NCBI GenBank assembly: GCA_023145275.1
Contig: JAGLEB010000113.1
Span: 1-25,500, forward strand
DNA length: 25,500 nucleotides
Direction of reading: 5' to 3'
From: Flavobacteriales bacterium
Lineage (GTDB): Bacteria > Bacteroidota > Bacteroidia > Flavobacteriales > JADGDT01
Shown: positions 6,863 through 13,999 of the stretch, one piece after another
Numbering within the stretch: position 1 is the stretch's first letter
Layout: every line of letters begins with the position of its first letter
Program-made: the position numbers and the translations under genes
The notes under the pieces: model-generated
Databases searched by the model: none
Told to the model about the DNA's origin: nothing
What the model saw: only the letters and a program-made list of their open reading frames with translations

Positions 6863-7639
6863 TTACCTCACTCTTTTCATCTTCTGTTGCGTGAAAAAAC
6901 TCTCAGGTAAATCAACGTCAAATTTCATTTTTTCAATGTACAACACTGTTTTCTTTCCTTCCTCATCTGCTGGCACTATTTCAATTCTCGTTGGAATAAC
7001 ACGGCCATCCATCATTTTGAAATCGTAGGCTAAATTGCTTTTCACAAGATCCTCATCTTCGTCATAAAACTCTGATTTCACCTGTATATATTTATCTTTT
7101 ACGATCCACATTAATACCTTACCCCAAATAACAGCGGCTTCTTCATTTGGAGTTAGCTCAATCTTATAACAGTCAAAACCTTCTACCTTTTCTTCTGCCA
7201 CAATTTCATGATGATAATCGTGTACTATAGAGCTCTCTTTTAATATATCGTCATTAGTGTAATCAGAACCCATCCAACCTTGAGACATCATTGAAGATGG
7301 AATTTTTATCATTCGCCCTATCGATGGCATCCAATTCCACATTTCGGTTTTTCGCTTCATAAAAACCTGACCTTTATCTCTGGCAGGTGATGTAATATAC
7401 GTCATTGAATAATCCATTCCTCTACCCCAACTTTTCATTTCTACACTTCGTTTCCATGTTGGACGAATTATTTCCATTTTCATTGTCGAAGTATTAGTTT
7501 TACCTCTAGTTAGCTCATCAGCTTTAATTATTACCTCTTTCGCAGACAGTTTATTTTGTGCAAATGAATTAACACTCAAAAAAGATATTACAAAAACGAA
7601 TACTGCAAATATTTTTCTACTCATAATAATACTAATCAT
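6863..7639 (-). CDS. Outer-membrane lipoprotein-sorting (LolA-like) periplasmic protein
   Basis: The protein of 258 residues has an N-terminal signal peptide (IFAVFVFVISFLSVNSFAQ, cleavage near residue 28) and the pattern of the LolA-like family often annotated as outer membrane lipoprotein-sorting protein: KMEIIRP, ARDKGQVFMKR, MWNWMPSIGRMIKIP, MMSQGWMGSDYTNDD, and late beta strands such as LYIEKMKFDVDLPESFF. It is predicted to be a periplasmic beta-sheet carrier of lipid or lipoprotein. Relatives frequently sit beside LolCDE/FtsX-like permeases or RND-type exporters; none is adjacent here. The translation may begin at the second Met (position 7624, MSRKIF), which gives a more typical signal peptide than MISIIMSRK. 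A terminator lies just beyond the gene. The family is fairly certain; the cargo is unknown. Confidence 0.85.
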   Translation of the reverse strand: MISIIMSRKIFAVFVFVISFLSVNSFAQNKLSAKEVIIKADELTRGKTNTSTMKMEIIRPTWKRSVEMKSWGRGMDYSMTYITSPARDKGQVFMKRKTEMWNWMPSIGRMIKIPSSMMSQGWMGSDYTNDDILKESSIVHDYHHEIVAEEKVEGFDCYKIELTPNEEAAVIWGKVLMWIVKDKYIQVKSEFYDEDEDLVKSNLAYDFKMMDGRVIPTRIEIVPADEEGKKTVLYIEKMKFDVDLPESFFTQQKMKRVR

Positions 7640-7928
7640 TAATTAAAATTTTTTTCAACCTTACATTTCCCTTAGTCGTACCACCAATATGTATTGCTTC
7701 AAAGTGCTTTCTTTATATGATGCATTTTATCTCATATTCAATTAATACGTACTAAAAATACAAAAAAAAGTTCAAATACAAGGCTTGCGTTTTTTTGTCC
7801 ATGAAGTACTTTGAGCAAACTAGCTTTGGTTGCTGAAGGTTTAGTTCTATATTTAAAATAAGCACCTGTTTTAATAACGTTTATTTTTTGTTAGCTTCTG
7901 GCTTTACAACAATAATATTGATTCAATA
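7640..7928. other. Intergenic stretch with a palindrome over the downstream stop codon
   Basis: I see no gene here. AATATTGA (7914-7921) and TCAATATT (7923-7930) form a perfect palindrome around one base that overlaps the stop codon (7929-7931) of the minus-strand membrane protein. It lacks the GC content of a good terminator. No TAnnTTTG match was found for the LolA-like gene. Confidence 0.4.
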
Positions 7929-8687
7929 TTACATCAATTGAAACAAACTTAAAAGAAGTAATATACTACTAATAATCAGAGTGATAACATTTAATGACTT
8001 CCATAAGACCCCTGGTAACTTCATACTAATCCTACTGAGAATAATTGCTAATAAACAAAAAGTCAGAGCAAGATATGAAGCAACATATTGACCATGCAGA
8101 AATTCAGGTAAATAGCTGTAAAGTATAGCAACTCTATCAAATTGGTTATCTGCCAAATTAAAAGCATAAATCCATAGACATTGCATCAAAATGGGAATAG
8201 AAATAAATAATACTCCTAATAATGTCATTAATTTCAATTTAGCTGGGGCTAATGTAATTTCACCAAATAGTTTAACTACTTCACTGGGTGACTCATAGTA
8301 ATAGTTTCTTATCCTGTAAACTCCAATTAATAAAACCAAATCAATAATTGGGCCTATTAGTACAAAAAGAAAAGAGTTATTAGGTTCAATAAAGAACAAA
8401 GGGATTACCACATATAGTATACTAATTGTCAGAGCACCATACATTAGGTTAAGAGAAAATGGTTTTTTACGCAAGAAGAATACTCCAGCTATAAGATAAA
8501 TTGTATTCACAAAAAAACCAAAGTATGCCTGTAATTCAAGCCACTTCAGACGCTCAGGTGTTACTTCAGGCCATGTATCGTTTATCCATTGAGTCGTGAA
8601 GAAGAATGAAATATTATATATAATTCCTAAGGAGCCAAAGACAATGCAAAGAATCCCAATTAATTTTATCCATCTTGAAGTTTTCAT
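7929..8687 (-). CDS. Uncharacterised membrane protein with about seven transmembrane segments
   Basis: I do not recognise this 252-residue protein. Hydrophobic segments are visible near residues 8-30, 54-72, 80-100, 104-124, 152-174, 200-218 and 232-250. Short charged turns (FLRKKPF, YRIRNYY) suggest a multispanning inner-membrane protein. No catalytic motif, signal cleavage site or transporter signature is evident. The segment count and lack of motifs leave open a small receptor, enzyme or structural membrane protein. It stands alone: the LolA-like gene lies 289 bases downstream and the upstream region holds a hairpin-rich island. The reading frame is intact with ordinary codon use, so I regard it as a real gene of unknown function. 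Confidence 0.75.
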   Translation of the reverse strand: MKTSRWIKLIGILCIVFGSLGIIYNISFFFTTQWINDTWPEVTPERLKWLELQAYFGFFVNTIYLIAGVFFLRKKPFSLNLMYGALTISILYVVIPLFFIEPNNSFLFVLIGPIIDLVLLIGVYRIRNYYYESPSEVVKLFGEITLAPAKLKLMTLLGVLFISIPILMQCLWIYAFNLADNQFDRVAILYSYLPEFLHGQYVASYLALTFCLLAIILSRISMKLPGVLWKSLNVITLIISSILLLLSLFQLM

Positions 8688-8734
8688 ATTCTTGAATTAT
8701 AATTAATTATAAATGTCAAAAAAAATAAGCTTTA

Positions 8735-8830
8735 GCTTAACGTCTAGGATTTAAAGGTTGGTAGAACTTGCGCAACCACGTTTAAGTCCTCCGTTCTACC
8801 GATAGGCAGGTATAACCACACCTTGCTTTT
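8735..8830. other. Hairpin-rich, GC-richer island of unknown nature
   Basis: In otherwise very AT-rich DNA, GGTAGAAC (8760-8767) and GTTCTACC (8793-8800) form an exact 8-bp stem, extendable by three weaker pairs. The intervening loop starts with the palindrome TTGCGCAA (8768-8775). Two related strings, CGCAACCACG and GTATAACCACACC, flank the right half. On the minus strand the island ends with GTTAAGC (8741-8735), which fits the GTTRRRY form of an integron attC end, but I could not find the matching RYYYAAC box. It may be a recombination site, a mobile-element remnant or a structured RNA leader for the gene at 7929-8687. Confidence 0.35.
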
Positions 8831-8983
8831 AACAGTATGTATTTTCAATAATTAGTATTCTTTGTTTAGGGTGACTAATACCATTTACATACCAAAATAA
8901 CGTATAAAATTTTCATCTTTTCCCTTTCTAATTCATCTAAAATTATTTCCGTAACTATTGGCTATGCAAAGAATTTTATATTC

Positions 8984-9298
8984 TTATAAACCTACAGTAT
9001 TATTTTTTATGTTCCATGGTCCAAAAGAAATTTCCTTGTTCAGTGTGCCTTCTAAGGAATAATTGTGTCCACCTTCGAATAAATCGCTGGCTGTTGCTTG
9101 GAAAGGGATGTTTTGCTCAGTTGTTTGCGCTTCAGGAGTCATAGTTCCACTTACAACCACGTACTGTGCATTTGCTTGAGAAATAGGCATCATAGTAATA
9201 CTTGCAAGAGTTATGCTTGTAAGGGCTACTTTGCCGCGCACAGTCATGTTTGATAATATGTTTTTCGCGGAATTGAGGATGTTCTCTAATTTAACCAT
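8984..9298 (-). CDS. Small exported protein of unknown function
   Basis: A 104-residue frame begins MVKLENILNSAKNILSN. A hydrophobic stretch at about residues 24-42 ends in SQANAQ, which looks like a signal peptide cleaved near residue 45. The mature part would be only about 60 residues (VVVSGTMTPEAQ... GHNYSLEGTL... GPWNIKNNTVGL). I do not recognise a family. The unusually long n-region before the hydrophobic core and the abrupt end suggest it could be the surviving start of a longer exported protein. The surrounding 300-500 bases on both sides lack other clear genes, consistent with a decayed or variable locus. The intact frame and plausible export signal favour a real gene, with moderate confidence. 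Confidence 0.5.
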   Translation of the reverse strand: MVKLENILNSAKNILSNMTVRGKVALTSITLASITMMPISQANAQYVVVSGTMTPEAQTTEQNIPFQATASDLFEGGHNYSLEGTLNKEISFGPWNIKNNTVGL

Positions 9299-9805
9299 TA
9301 TACTCTTTGTTGAGTTTTTGAACTATATAAATGTTTTCTTTAGTTGTTACTCTTTAGTGAATATTGCCTTAAATTGCTAAATTCTCTGTTTTTAGGTATG
9401 TCTTGCGTCTTTCTGATTAAAGGTATCGCTTATAAAGTAAATATAACGCTTATAAAGATAGATTTCTCTTAGCTTTTTCATTTTCAGACACTTTTTTTTT
9501 CAATGGTTGATTGTAATTTTTAACATTAATTATTATACAGTAGTCCATTCAGGTACTTTTGATTATGGTAAAATTAATATAACAAAGGTAATATCAGAGA
9601 ATGCTTATGCCGATTTCGGTCGAGATTTTGTTATTTCTATTCCTATCTACATTATGGATTAGATGATAAATTTCAATTGGACTTTTAACTTGTTTATTGA
9701 TATCTGAGTATAAACTTAGTGTTCTATAATCGTTTATATTTAAAGGTGTTGTATTTTATAAAAATCTATGCTATATTTAATTGGTATTATAAACAATGCT
9801 AGCCT
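9299..9805. other. 507-base gene-poor region between divergent genes
   Basis: It holds an 11-base direct repeat CGCTTATAAAG at 9427-9437 and 9447-9457 (exactly 20 bases apart) and a start-less open stretch listed separately. No exact TAnnTTTG element was found for either flanking gene. Confidence 0.4.
9462..9662 (+). pseudogene. Possible gene remnant without a start codon
   Basis: The frame is open for 66 codons up to TAG at 9660-9662, with no usable ATG. Its last 45 or so codons look protein-like (GTFDYGKINITKVISENAY, then ADFGRDFVISIPIYIMD), with mixed polar and hydrophobic residues unlike random AT-rich DNA. It could be the 3' end of a deleted gene. No family is recognised; a chance open frame cannot be excluded. 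Confidence 0.25.
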
Positions 9806-11029
9806 ATGATAAAATCAATTTTTAAAATATCCATTTTATTTATTATATTTTTCAATATAGACAAAATTAACGCACAAGAGACAGACACTTTAAGGATTGA
9901 TTTTGATGACATATGGATTATTGCTCTAAACAATAACACTGATCTTCAGAGCTCTGATTTAGATATACAAATAGCTGAAAAAACAAAAAAACAATCTTTC
10001 GAATTACCGAAAACTGAATTCTACCTTGGTCGTGGTTATGTTAATACCCCAGACTTAATTGACAATGCCTACACAGTAAATCAGAATTTTGGTCCAATAG
10101 TCAGGTACTTTGCCAATAGTTCTCTTTACAACAGTGAGCTTGAGAAAGCTGAATTTGAAAAAATTATGGTTCTAAAATCGGTTAAGTACACAGTTGAGAT
10201 GGCTTACAACACTTGGTTTTTTTCTGTGTTAAGAAAAAACATATTAACAGAGCAGACTAAATATTTAAAAGACCTAGCAAAATCCTCTTTAAAGCGTTAT
10301 AAAATTGGAGATATACACTCTATGGAAAACAATATTAATCAAATGAACTTTCTCAGAGTTCAAAATGATTTAATAAAAGTTAACAACAATTATTTAGAAG
10401 CAGACTTAGAATTGAGGAAACTAATATTAATTAGAGATGCGAGATTACTATGGCCCTTAAAAGATATAGAATCAATAAAATATCCTGCGATTAATAAAGA
10501 ACTAGTTTTAGACTCGTTATTTCTAAAAATAATCAATAAATCAATTGAAGTTGAAAACTCAAAAATTTCAATTGCCCAATCGGAGTATTATCCTGAGCTA
10601 TCTATTTCGTACACAAATCAGCAGTTAGAACACCTAAATGGAAATCAAAGCTTTTCTATTGGCGTTGCGGTACCTTTATGGTTTGTAACAAACAAAGCTG
10701 AAGTACAGAAAGCAAAAATAAACTTAGAGAAAGAGAAATTATCAGCTCTAAATAGAAGATTTCAACTCAATAATGAATTAAAAAATATCGAGAAAAGATA
10801 TTTAAACTATTCAAAACTTCTAGACCAACTTAGCCAAAATACATATCATGAGGCTCAAGATTTCAGAAAGCAATTATACATTACATATTTATCGGGAGAG
10901 ATGAGTGGATATCAATTTTCTCAAAGTTTAGATATCTATTTTAATATATTGACAAGTTACCTTGATATAGTTGAGAAGTATAATGCAGAAATAATAAGAC
11001 TTAAATACTTTATTAATGATGACATATAA
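9806..11029 (+). CDS. TolC/CzcC-type outer-membrane efflux protein
   Basis: This is a 407-residue exported protein with a signal peptide (KISILFIIFFNIDKINAQ, cleavage near residue 24) and the layout of the outer-membrane efflux (OEP) family: alternating long helices and beta segments, such as WIIALNNNTDLQSSDLDIQIAEK near the start, EYYPELSISYTNQQ about residues 260-275, SFSIGVAVPLWF about 283-294, then NKAEVQKAKINLEKEKLSALNRRFQLNNELKN-type helix repeats to the end. These proteins trimerise into a barrel and periplasmic tunnel that serves RND, ABC or MFS exporters. No membrane-fusion or pump gene is adjacent; the next gene, 50 bases on, is an AI-2E/PerM-family membrane protein. The family is fairly certain; the partner pump and substrate are unknown. 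Confidence 0.85.
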   Translation: MIKSIFKISILFIIFFNIDKINAQETDTLRIDFDDIWIIALNNNTDLQSSDLDIQIAEKTKKQSFELPKTEFYLGRGYVNTPDLIDNAYTVNQNFGPIVRYFANSSLYNSELEKAEFEKIMVLKSVKYTVEMAYNTWFFSVLRKNILTEQTKYLKDLAKSSLKRYKIGDIHSMENNINQMNFLRVQNDLIKVNNNYLEADLELRKLILIRDARLLWPLKDIESIKYPAINKELVLDSLFLKIINKSIEVENSKISIAQSEYYPELSISYTNQQLEHLNGNQSFSIGVAVPLWFVTNKAEVQKAKINLEKEKLSALNRRFQLNNELKNIEKRYLNYSKLLDQLSQNTYHEAQDFRKQLYITYLSGEMSGYQFSQSLDIYFNILTSYLDIVEKYNAEIIRLKYFINDDI

Positions 11030-11079
11030 TTTATAAAAAGTCATAAATTGCAATGTGTTAGAATAAAAAACTGCCTATA

Positions 11080-12168
11080 ATGAAAAATAAAATACTTGAA
11101 GCTGTATTTGTAATATCTGCAATATTGTTAGTTCTATATTTCTTATTTGAAATTAGACAGATTCTTGTATACCTTGTTATTTCAGGAATAATTGCTCTTA
11201 TTGGAAAACCCTTAGTACAAACACTAAATAAAATAAAAATCGGCAGTTTTCATATGCCAAAAACACTAAGTGTTATACTTACAATATTTACTTTTTTAAC
11301 CGTAATTTCTTTATTGGGAATGGCCCTAATACCATTGATCAATGAGCAAGCAAGGAGTTTGGCCTTATTAAACATTGATGAAATAGAGTCGAATGTTTCA
11401 ATAGGAAGATCGCATATTGATATGTGGTTTTCTAGTCATGGGTTACAAGATTTCAATTTGTTTGGAGGAAAAAAGATTAAAGATGTGATCGATTTTTCTT
11501 TTATACCCAATTTTCTAAATTCAATGATTGGAGCAATGGGAGGAATTTCAATTGGACTATTAACTGTCTCATTTATTTCATTCTTCTTACTAAAAGATAG
11601 AGAACTAATATTGGATTATTTTTTATCCTTGTTTCCAAAATCAAATTCTAATAATATAAGACTACTTATCACCTCTGTAAAACTATCTCTTTCAAGATAT
11701 TTAATTGGCTTAATGATTCAGGTTAGTATACTTTTCATCTTGTACACATTACTACTCTACATCTCTGGTATTAATAACTTTATTATTATTGCAATGCTAG
11801 GTGCCTTACTTAATCTAATACCTTACGTAGGCCCATTTATTGGAATAATAATGATGGTGATTCTTTCGATAACTGGAAATATCACAGAAGATTTTAACGT
11901 AGTAATACTACCTATGATAACTAAGATATCTGTTGGGTATATGTTGATTCAACTTTTAGATAATTTTGTTAATCAACCAATGATTTTCTCAAAAACAGCT
12001 AATGCGCATCCTTTAGAGATTTTCCTAGTTATTTTAATTGCTGGTACTCTTTTTGGGATAGTAGGAATGATTGTGGCAGTACCTACATACACTATAATCA
12101 GAATTGTATTGAAAGCTTTCTTAACTGATGGTAGAAGTCTTTTAAGATTCGTATCGAGAAGTATTTAA
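11080..12168 (+). CDS. AI-2E family transporter (PerM/TqsA-like membrane protein)
   Basis: This 362-residue inner-membrane protein has the family's shape: hydrophobic pairs at about residues 7-45 and 62-85, a soluble middle (about 90-145) with amphipathic helices, then further membrane segments. Characteristic are FISFFLLKDRE (about 166-177), the conserved stretch IIIAMLGALLNLIPYVGPFIG (around 235-255) and the end motif ANAHPLEIFLVILIAGTLFGIVGMIVAVPTY. Family members have been linked to autoinducer-2 export, sodium-proton exchange and other permease roles, so the substrate cannot be stated. It lies 50 bases after the TolC-like gene and 11 bases before the methyltransferase gene, with no terminator seen between them, suggesting one transcript. 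Confidence 0.9.
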   Translation: MKNKILEAVFVISAILLVLYFLFEIRQILVYLVISGIIALIGKPLVQTLNKIKIGSFHMPKTLSVILTIFTFLTVISLLGMALIPLINEQARSLALLNIDEIESNVSIGRSHIDMWFSSHGLQDFNLFGGKKIKDVIDFSFIPNFLNSMIGAMGGISIGLLTVSFISFFLLKDRELILDYFLSLFPKSNSNNIRLLITSVKLSLSRYLIGLMIQVSILFILYTLLLYISGINNFIIIAMLGALLNLIPYVGPFIGIIMMVILSITGNITEDFNVVILPMITKISVGYMLIQLLDNFVNQPMIFSKTANAHPLEIFLVILIAGTLFGIVGMIVAVPTYTIIRIVLKAFLTDGRSLLRFVSRSI

Positions 12169-12179
12169 CATTATTCAGC

Positions 12180-13370
12180 ATGTCTTTTAAACGATATACC
12201 GATCCCGACTTGAAACAGTTTATTGTTGATAGTTTAAATATTGACCTAACTAAACTTATATTGAAAGGATCGCCTTTTGAGGATGTCAGCATAAAGGAAA
12301 TTGCAAATCAAGTAGAAGCGAAGAACAAATCTAAGTCAAAACTACCTACATGGTATGCAAATGATGATATTATTTATCCATCAAAATTGTCGATAGAACA
12401 AACATCTTCCGAAGCTACAGCTAAATATAAGTCTAGTCTATTCTCTGGCAAAAAAGCAATTGATTTAACAGGAGGTTTTGGTATTGATGCCTATTATTTC
12501 TCTGAGAACTATAAGGAGTTTACCCATTGCGAATACAATAAAGAGCTATCTGAAATTGTAAAACATAATTTTTCTGTTTTAGGAAAAAATAATGTAAAAT
12601 TCATCAGCGGAGATGGCTTAGATTACATCAAATCATCTAGCGAAAAATACGATTTAATTTATCTAGATCCAGCAAGAAGGTCGGATGCTAAAGGAAAAGT
12701 TTTTTTACTTGTCGACACACAACCAAACCCAGTAGAGAACATAGACTTATTATTATCTAGATCAGATAATATATTAATTAAAGTATCGCCACTACTCGAC
12801 CTTAACAACACCGTTAGGGAGTTGAAAAATGTAAAAACCATTTATATAGTAAGTGTAAATAATGAAGTGAAAGAGCTACTTATTCATCTCGAAAAATTAT
12901 TTATTTCAGATCCTGAGATTCACAGTATCGACATAAACTCTAAGGGAGAGATAAGCGAAAATATTTTTTCATTATACGACTCAACATTCGATATAGAGTT
13001 TTCGCGAGCTCTTAAGTATCTATACGAACCTTCTAGTGCAATTATGAAATCGGGTGCTTTCAGACAAATTAGCAACAAGTACAATCTCTATAAAATTGCA
13101 CAAAACTCTCACCTATACACTTCAGATAATTTATTAGAGGATTTCCCTGGACGCACTTTTGAAATAATTACGGTAACAAAACCAGGAAAGAAAGAAATAA
13201 AATCAATTTTGAAATCGAATAAGGCGAATGTTTCAACTAGGAACTATCCAATGTCTGTAGCTGATATTCGAAAGAAATTCAAGATAAAAGATGGCGGAGA
13301 CGATTACCTCTTTTTCACTACAGATTCAACTAATCAAACTATTTTAATACATGCTAGAAAAAACGTTTAA
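12180..13370 (+). CDS. Class I SAM-dependent methyltransferase with THUMP-like domain
   Basis: The 396 residues contain a Rossmann methyltransferase core: motif I DLTGGFGID (95-103), an acidic SAM-ribose residue in the CEYNKE strand, SGDGLDY (143-149), and the catalytic-type motif DPARR (163-167), a DPP(F/Y)-like variant. The C-terminal section (about 325-395: GRTFEIITVTKPGKKEIK, then NYPMSVADIRKKFKIKDGGDDYLFFT) matches the THUMP-like domain found with this Bacteroidota family, which points to RNA as substrate. The exact target nucleotide is unknown. The gene starts 11 bases after the AI-2E transporter stop, so it is probably co-transcribed, although the functions have no obvious link. The start MSFKRYTDPDLKQF is the natural family N-terminus. 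Confidence 0.88.
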   Translation: MSFKRYTDPDLKQFIVDSLNIDLTKLILKGSPFEDVSIKEIANQVEAKNKSKSKLPTWYANDDIIYPSKLSIEQTSSEATAKYKSSLFSGKKAIDLTGGFGIDAYYFSENYKEFTHCEYNKELSEIVKHNFSVLGKNNVKFISGDGLDYIKSSSEKYDLIYLDPARRSDAKGKVFLLVDTQPNPVENIDLLLSRSDNILIKVSPLLDLNNTVRELKNVKTIYIVSVNNEVKELLIHLEKLFISDPEIHSIDINSKGEISENIFSLYDSTFDIEFSRALKYLYEPSSAIMKSGAFRQISNKYNLYKIAQNSHLYTSDNLLEDFPGRTFEIITVTKPGKKEIKSILKSNKANVSTRNYPMSVADIRKKFKIKDGGDDYLFFTTDSTNQTILIHARKNV

Positions 13371-13398
13371 TGATTCTTATATATTGAAACATTATCGT

Positions 13399-13426
13399 TA
13401 TTTTTGGAATGTTATTTTTCATAACA
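13399..13426 (+). promoter_or_regulatory. Promoter -7 element and adjoining dyad upstream of umuD
   Basis: TATTTTTG (13399-13406) is an exact TAnnTTTG match. Four bases later TGTTAT (13410-13415) and ATAACA (13421-13426) form a dyad around TTTTC, placed over the probable transcription start. The position suits a repressor operator such as an SOS-type site; the regulator is not identifiable from the sequence. Confidence 0.45.
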
Positions 13427-13460
13427 ATATTACACTCTAAAAATACAACAAAACTCCATA

Positions 13461-13907
13461 ATGAAAAACGAAGAACAATCAACAAAACAAGTTACTATTT
13501 TAGCCATCGAACCAGAAGGAGTTGAAATACCTCTTTTTGAATCTGGTGTTTCTGCAGGACTTCCTATGTCTGTACACTCATTTACCGATAGTACAATAAA
13601 CTTATCTGATGAGCTTATAAGAAACAAAAAGACAACTTTTGCTGTTAGAGTAAATGGTCAATCTATGGTTGATGCAGGTATAGAAGACAAAGACCTGTTG
13701 ATTGTTGATAAAGCATTAGATCCTCAAGACAAGCAAATAGTATTGGCAGTAATAAATGGAGATTTTACAGTAAAAAGACTTATCAGAGATGGCGATGACC
13801 TTTATCTTCAAGCTGAAAATGCAAGTTATGCACCGATAAAAATAAATGAGAATATGGACTTTAGGATTTGGGGAGTAGTTCTTGGTGTTATCAAAAAAAT
13901 GATATAA
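13461..13907 (+). CDS. umuD: UmuD-like S24 family self-cleaving protease
   Basis: UmuD is cleaved during the SOS response by its own Ser-Lys site and then partners the error-prone polymerase UmuC. The 148 residues (E. coli 139) show the cleavage-type Ala32-Gly33 (GVSAGLPM), catalytic Ser68 in NGQSMVDAGI and catalytic Lys105 in FTVKRL; the 37-residue spacing equals that of E. coli Ser60/Lys97. There is no N-terminal helix-turn-helix, so it is not a LexA repressor. Unusually, no umuC follows: the next gene is convergent and separated by a terminator. A polymerase partner would have to be encoded elsewhere. The upstream dyad suggests it has its own controlled promoter. The alternative is a general S24 peptidase with another partner. 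Confidence 0.88.
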   Translation: MKNEEQSTKQVTILAIEPEGVEIPLFESGVSAGLPMSVHSFTDSTINLSDELIRNKKTTFAVRVNGQSMVDAGIEDKDLLIVDKALDPQDKQIVLAVINGDFTVKRLIRDGDDLYLQAENASYAPIKINENMDFRIWGVVLGVIKKMI

Positions 13908-13950
13908 TAATATTTTTCGCGAGCAACATCGCAAACATATAAATCAAAAA

Positions 13951-13980
13951 AAAATCGCTTCAATTTCTTGAAGCGATTTT
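13951..13980. terminator. Bidirectional terminator between umuD and the TPR gene
   Basis: AAAATCGCTTCAA (13951-13963) and TTGAAGCGATTTT (13968-13980) form a perfect 13-bp stem with a TTTC loop. An A-run precedes it and T-rich sequence follows, so it can end both converging transcripts. Confidence 0.9.
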
Positions 13981-13999
13981 CTTTATATTAACTTTTTAC

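Noticed and set aside
7914..7930. Palindrome AATATTGA/TCAATATT as a terminator
   Set aside because: It is pure AT-type stem overlapping the stop codon without a following T-run.
8735..8830. Complete integron attC site
   Set aside because: Only one end fits the consensus; the matching partner box was not found and there is no integrase.
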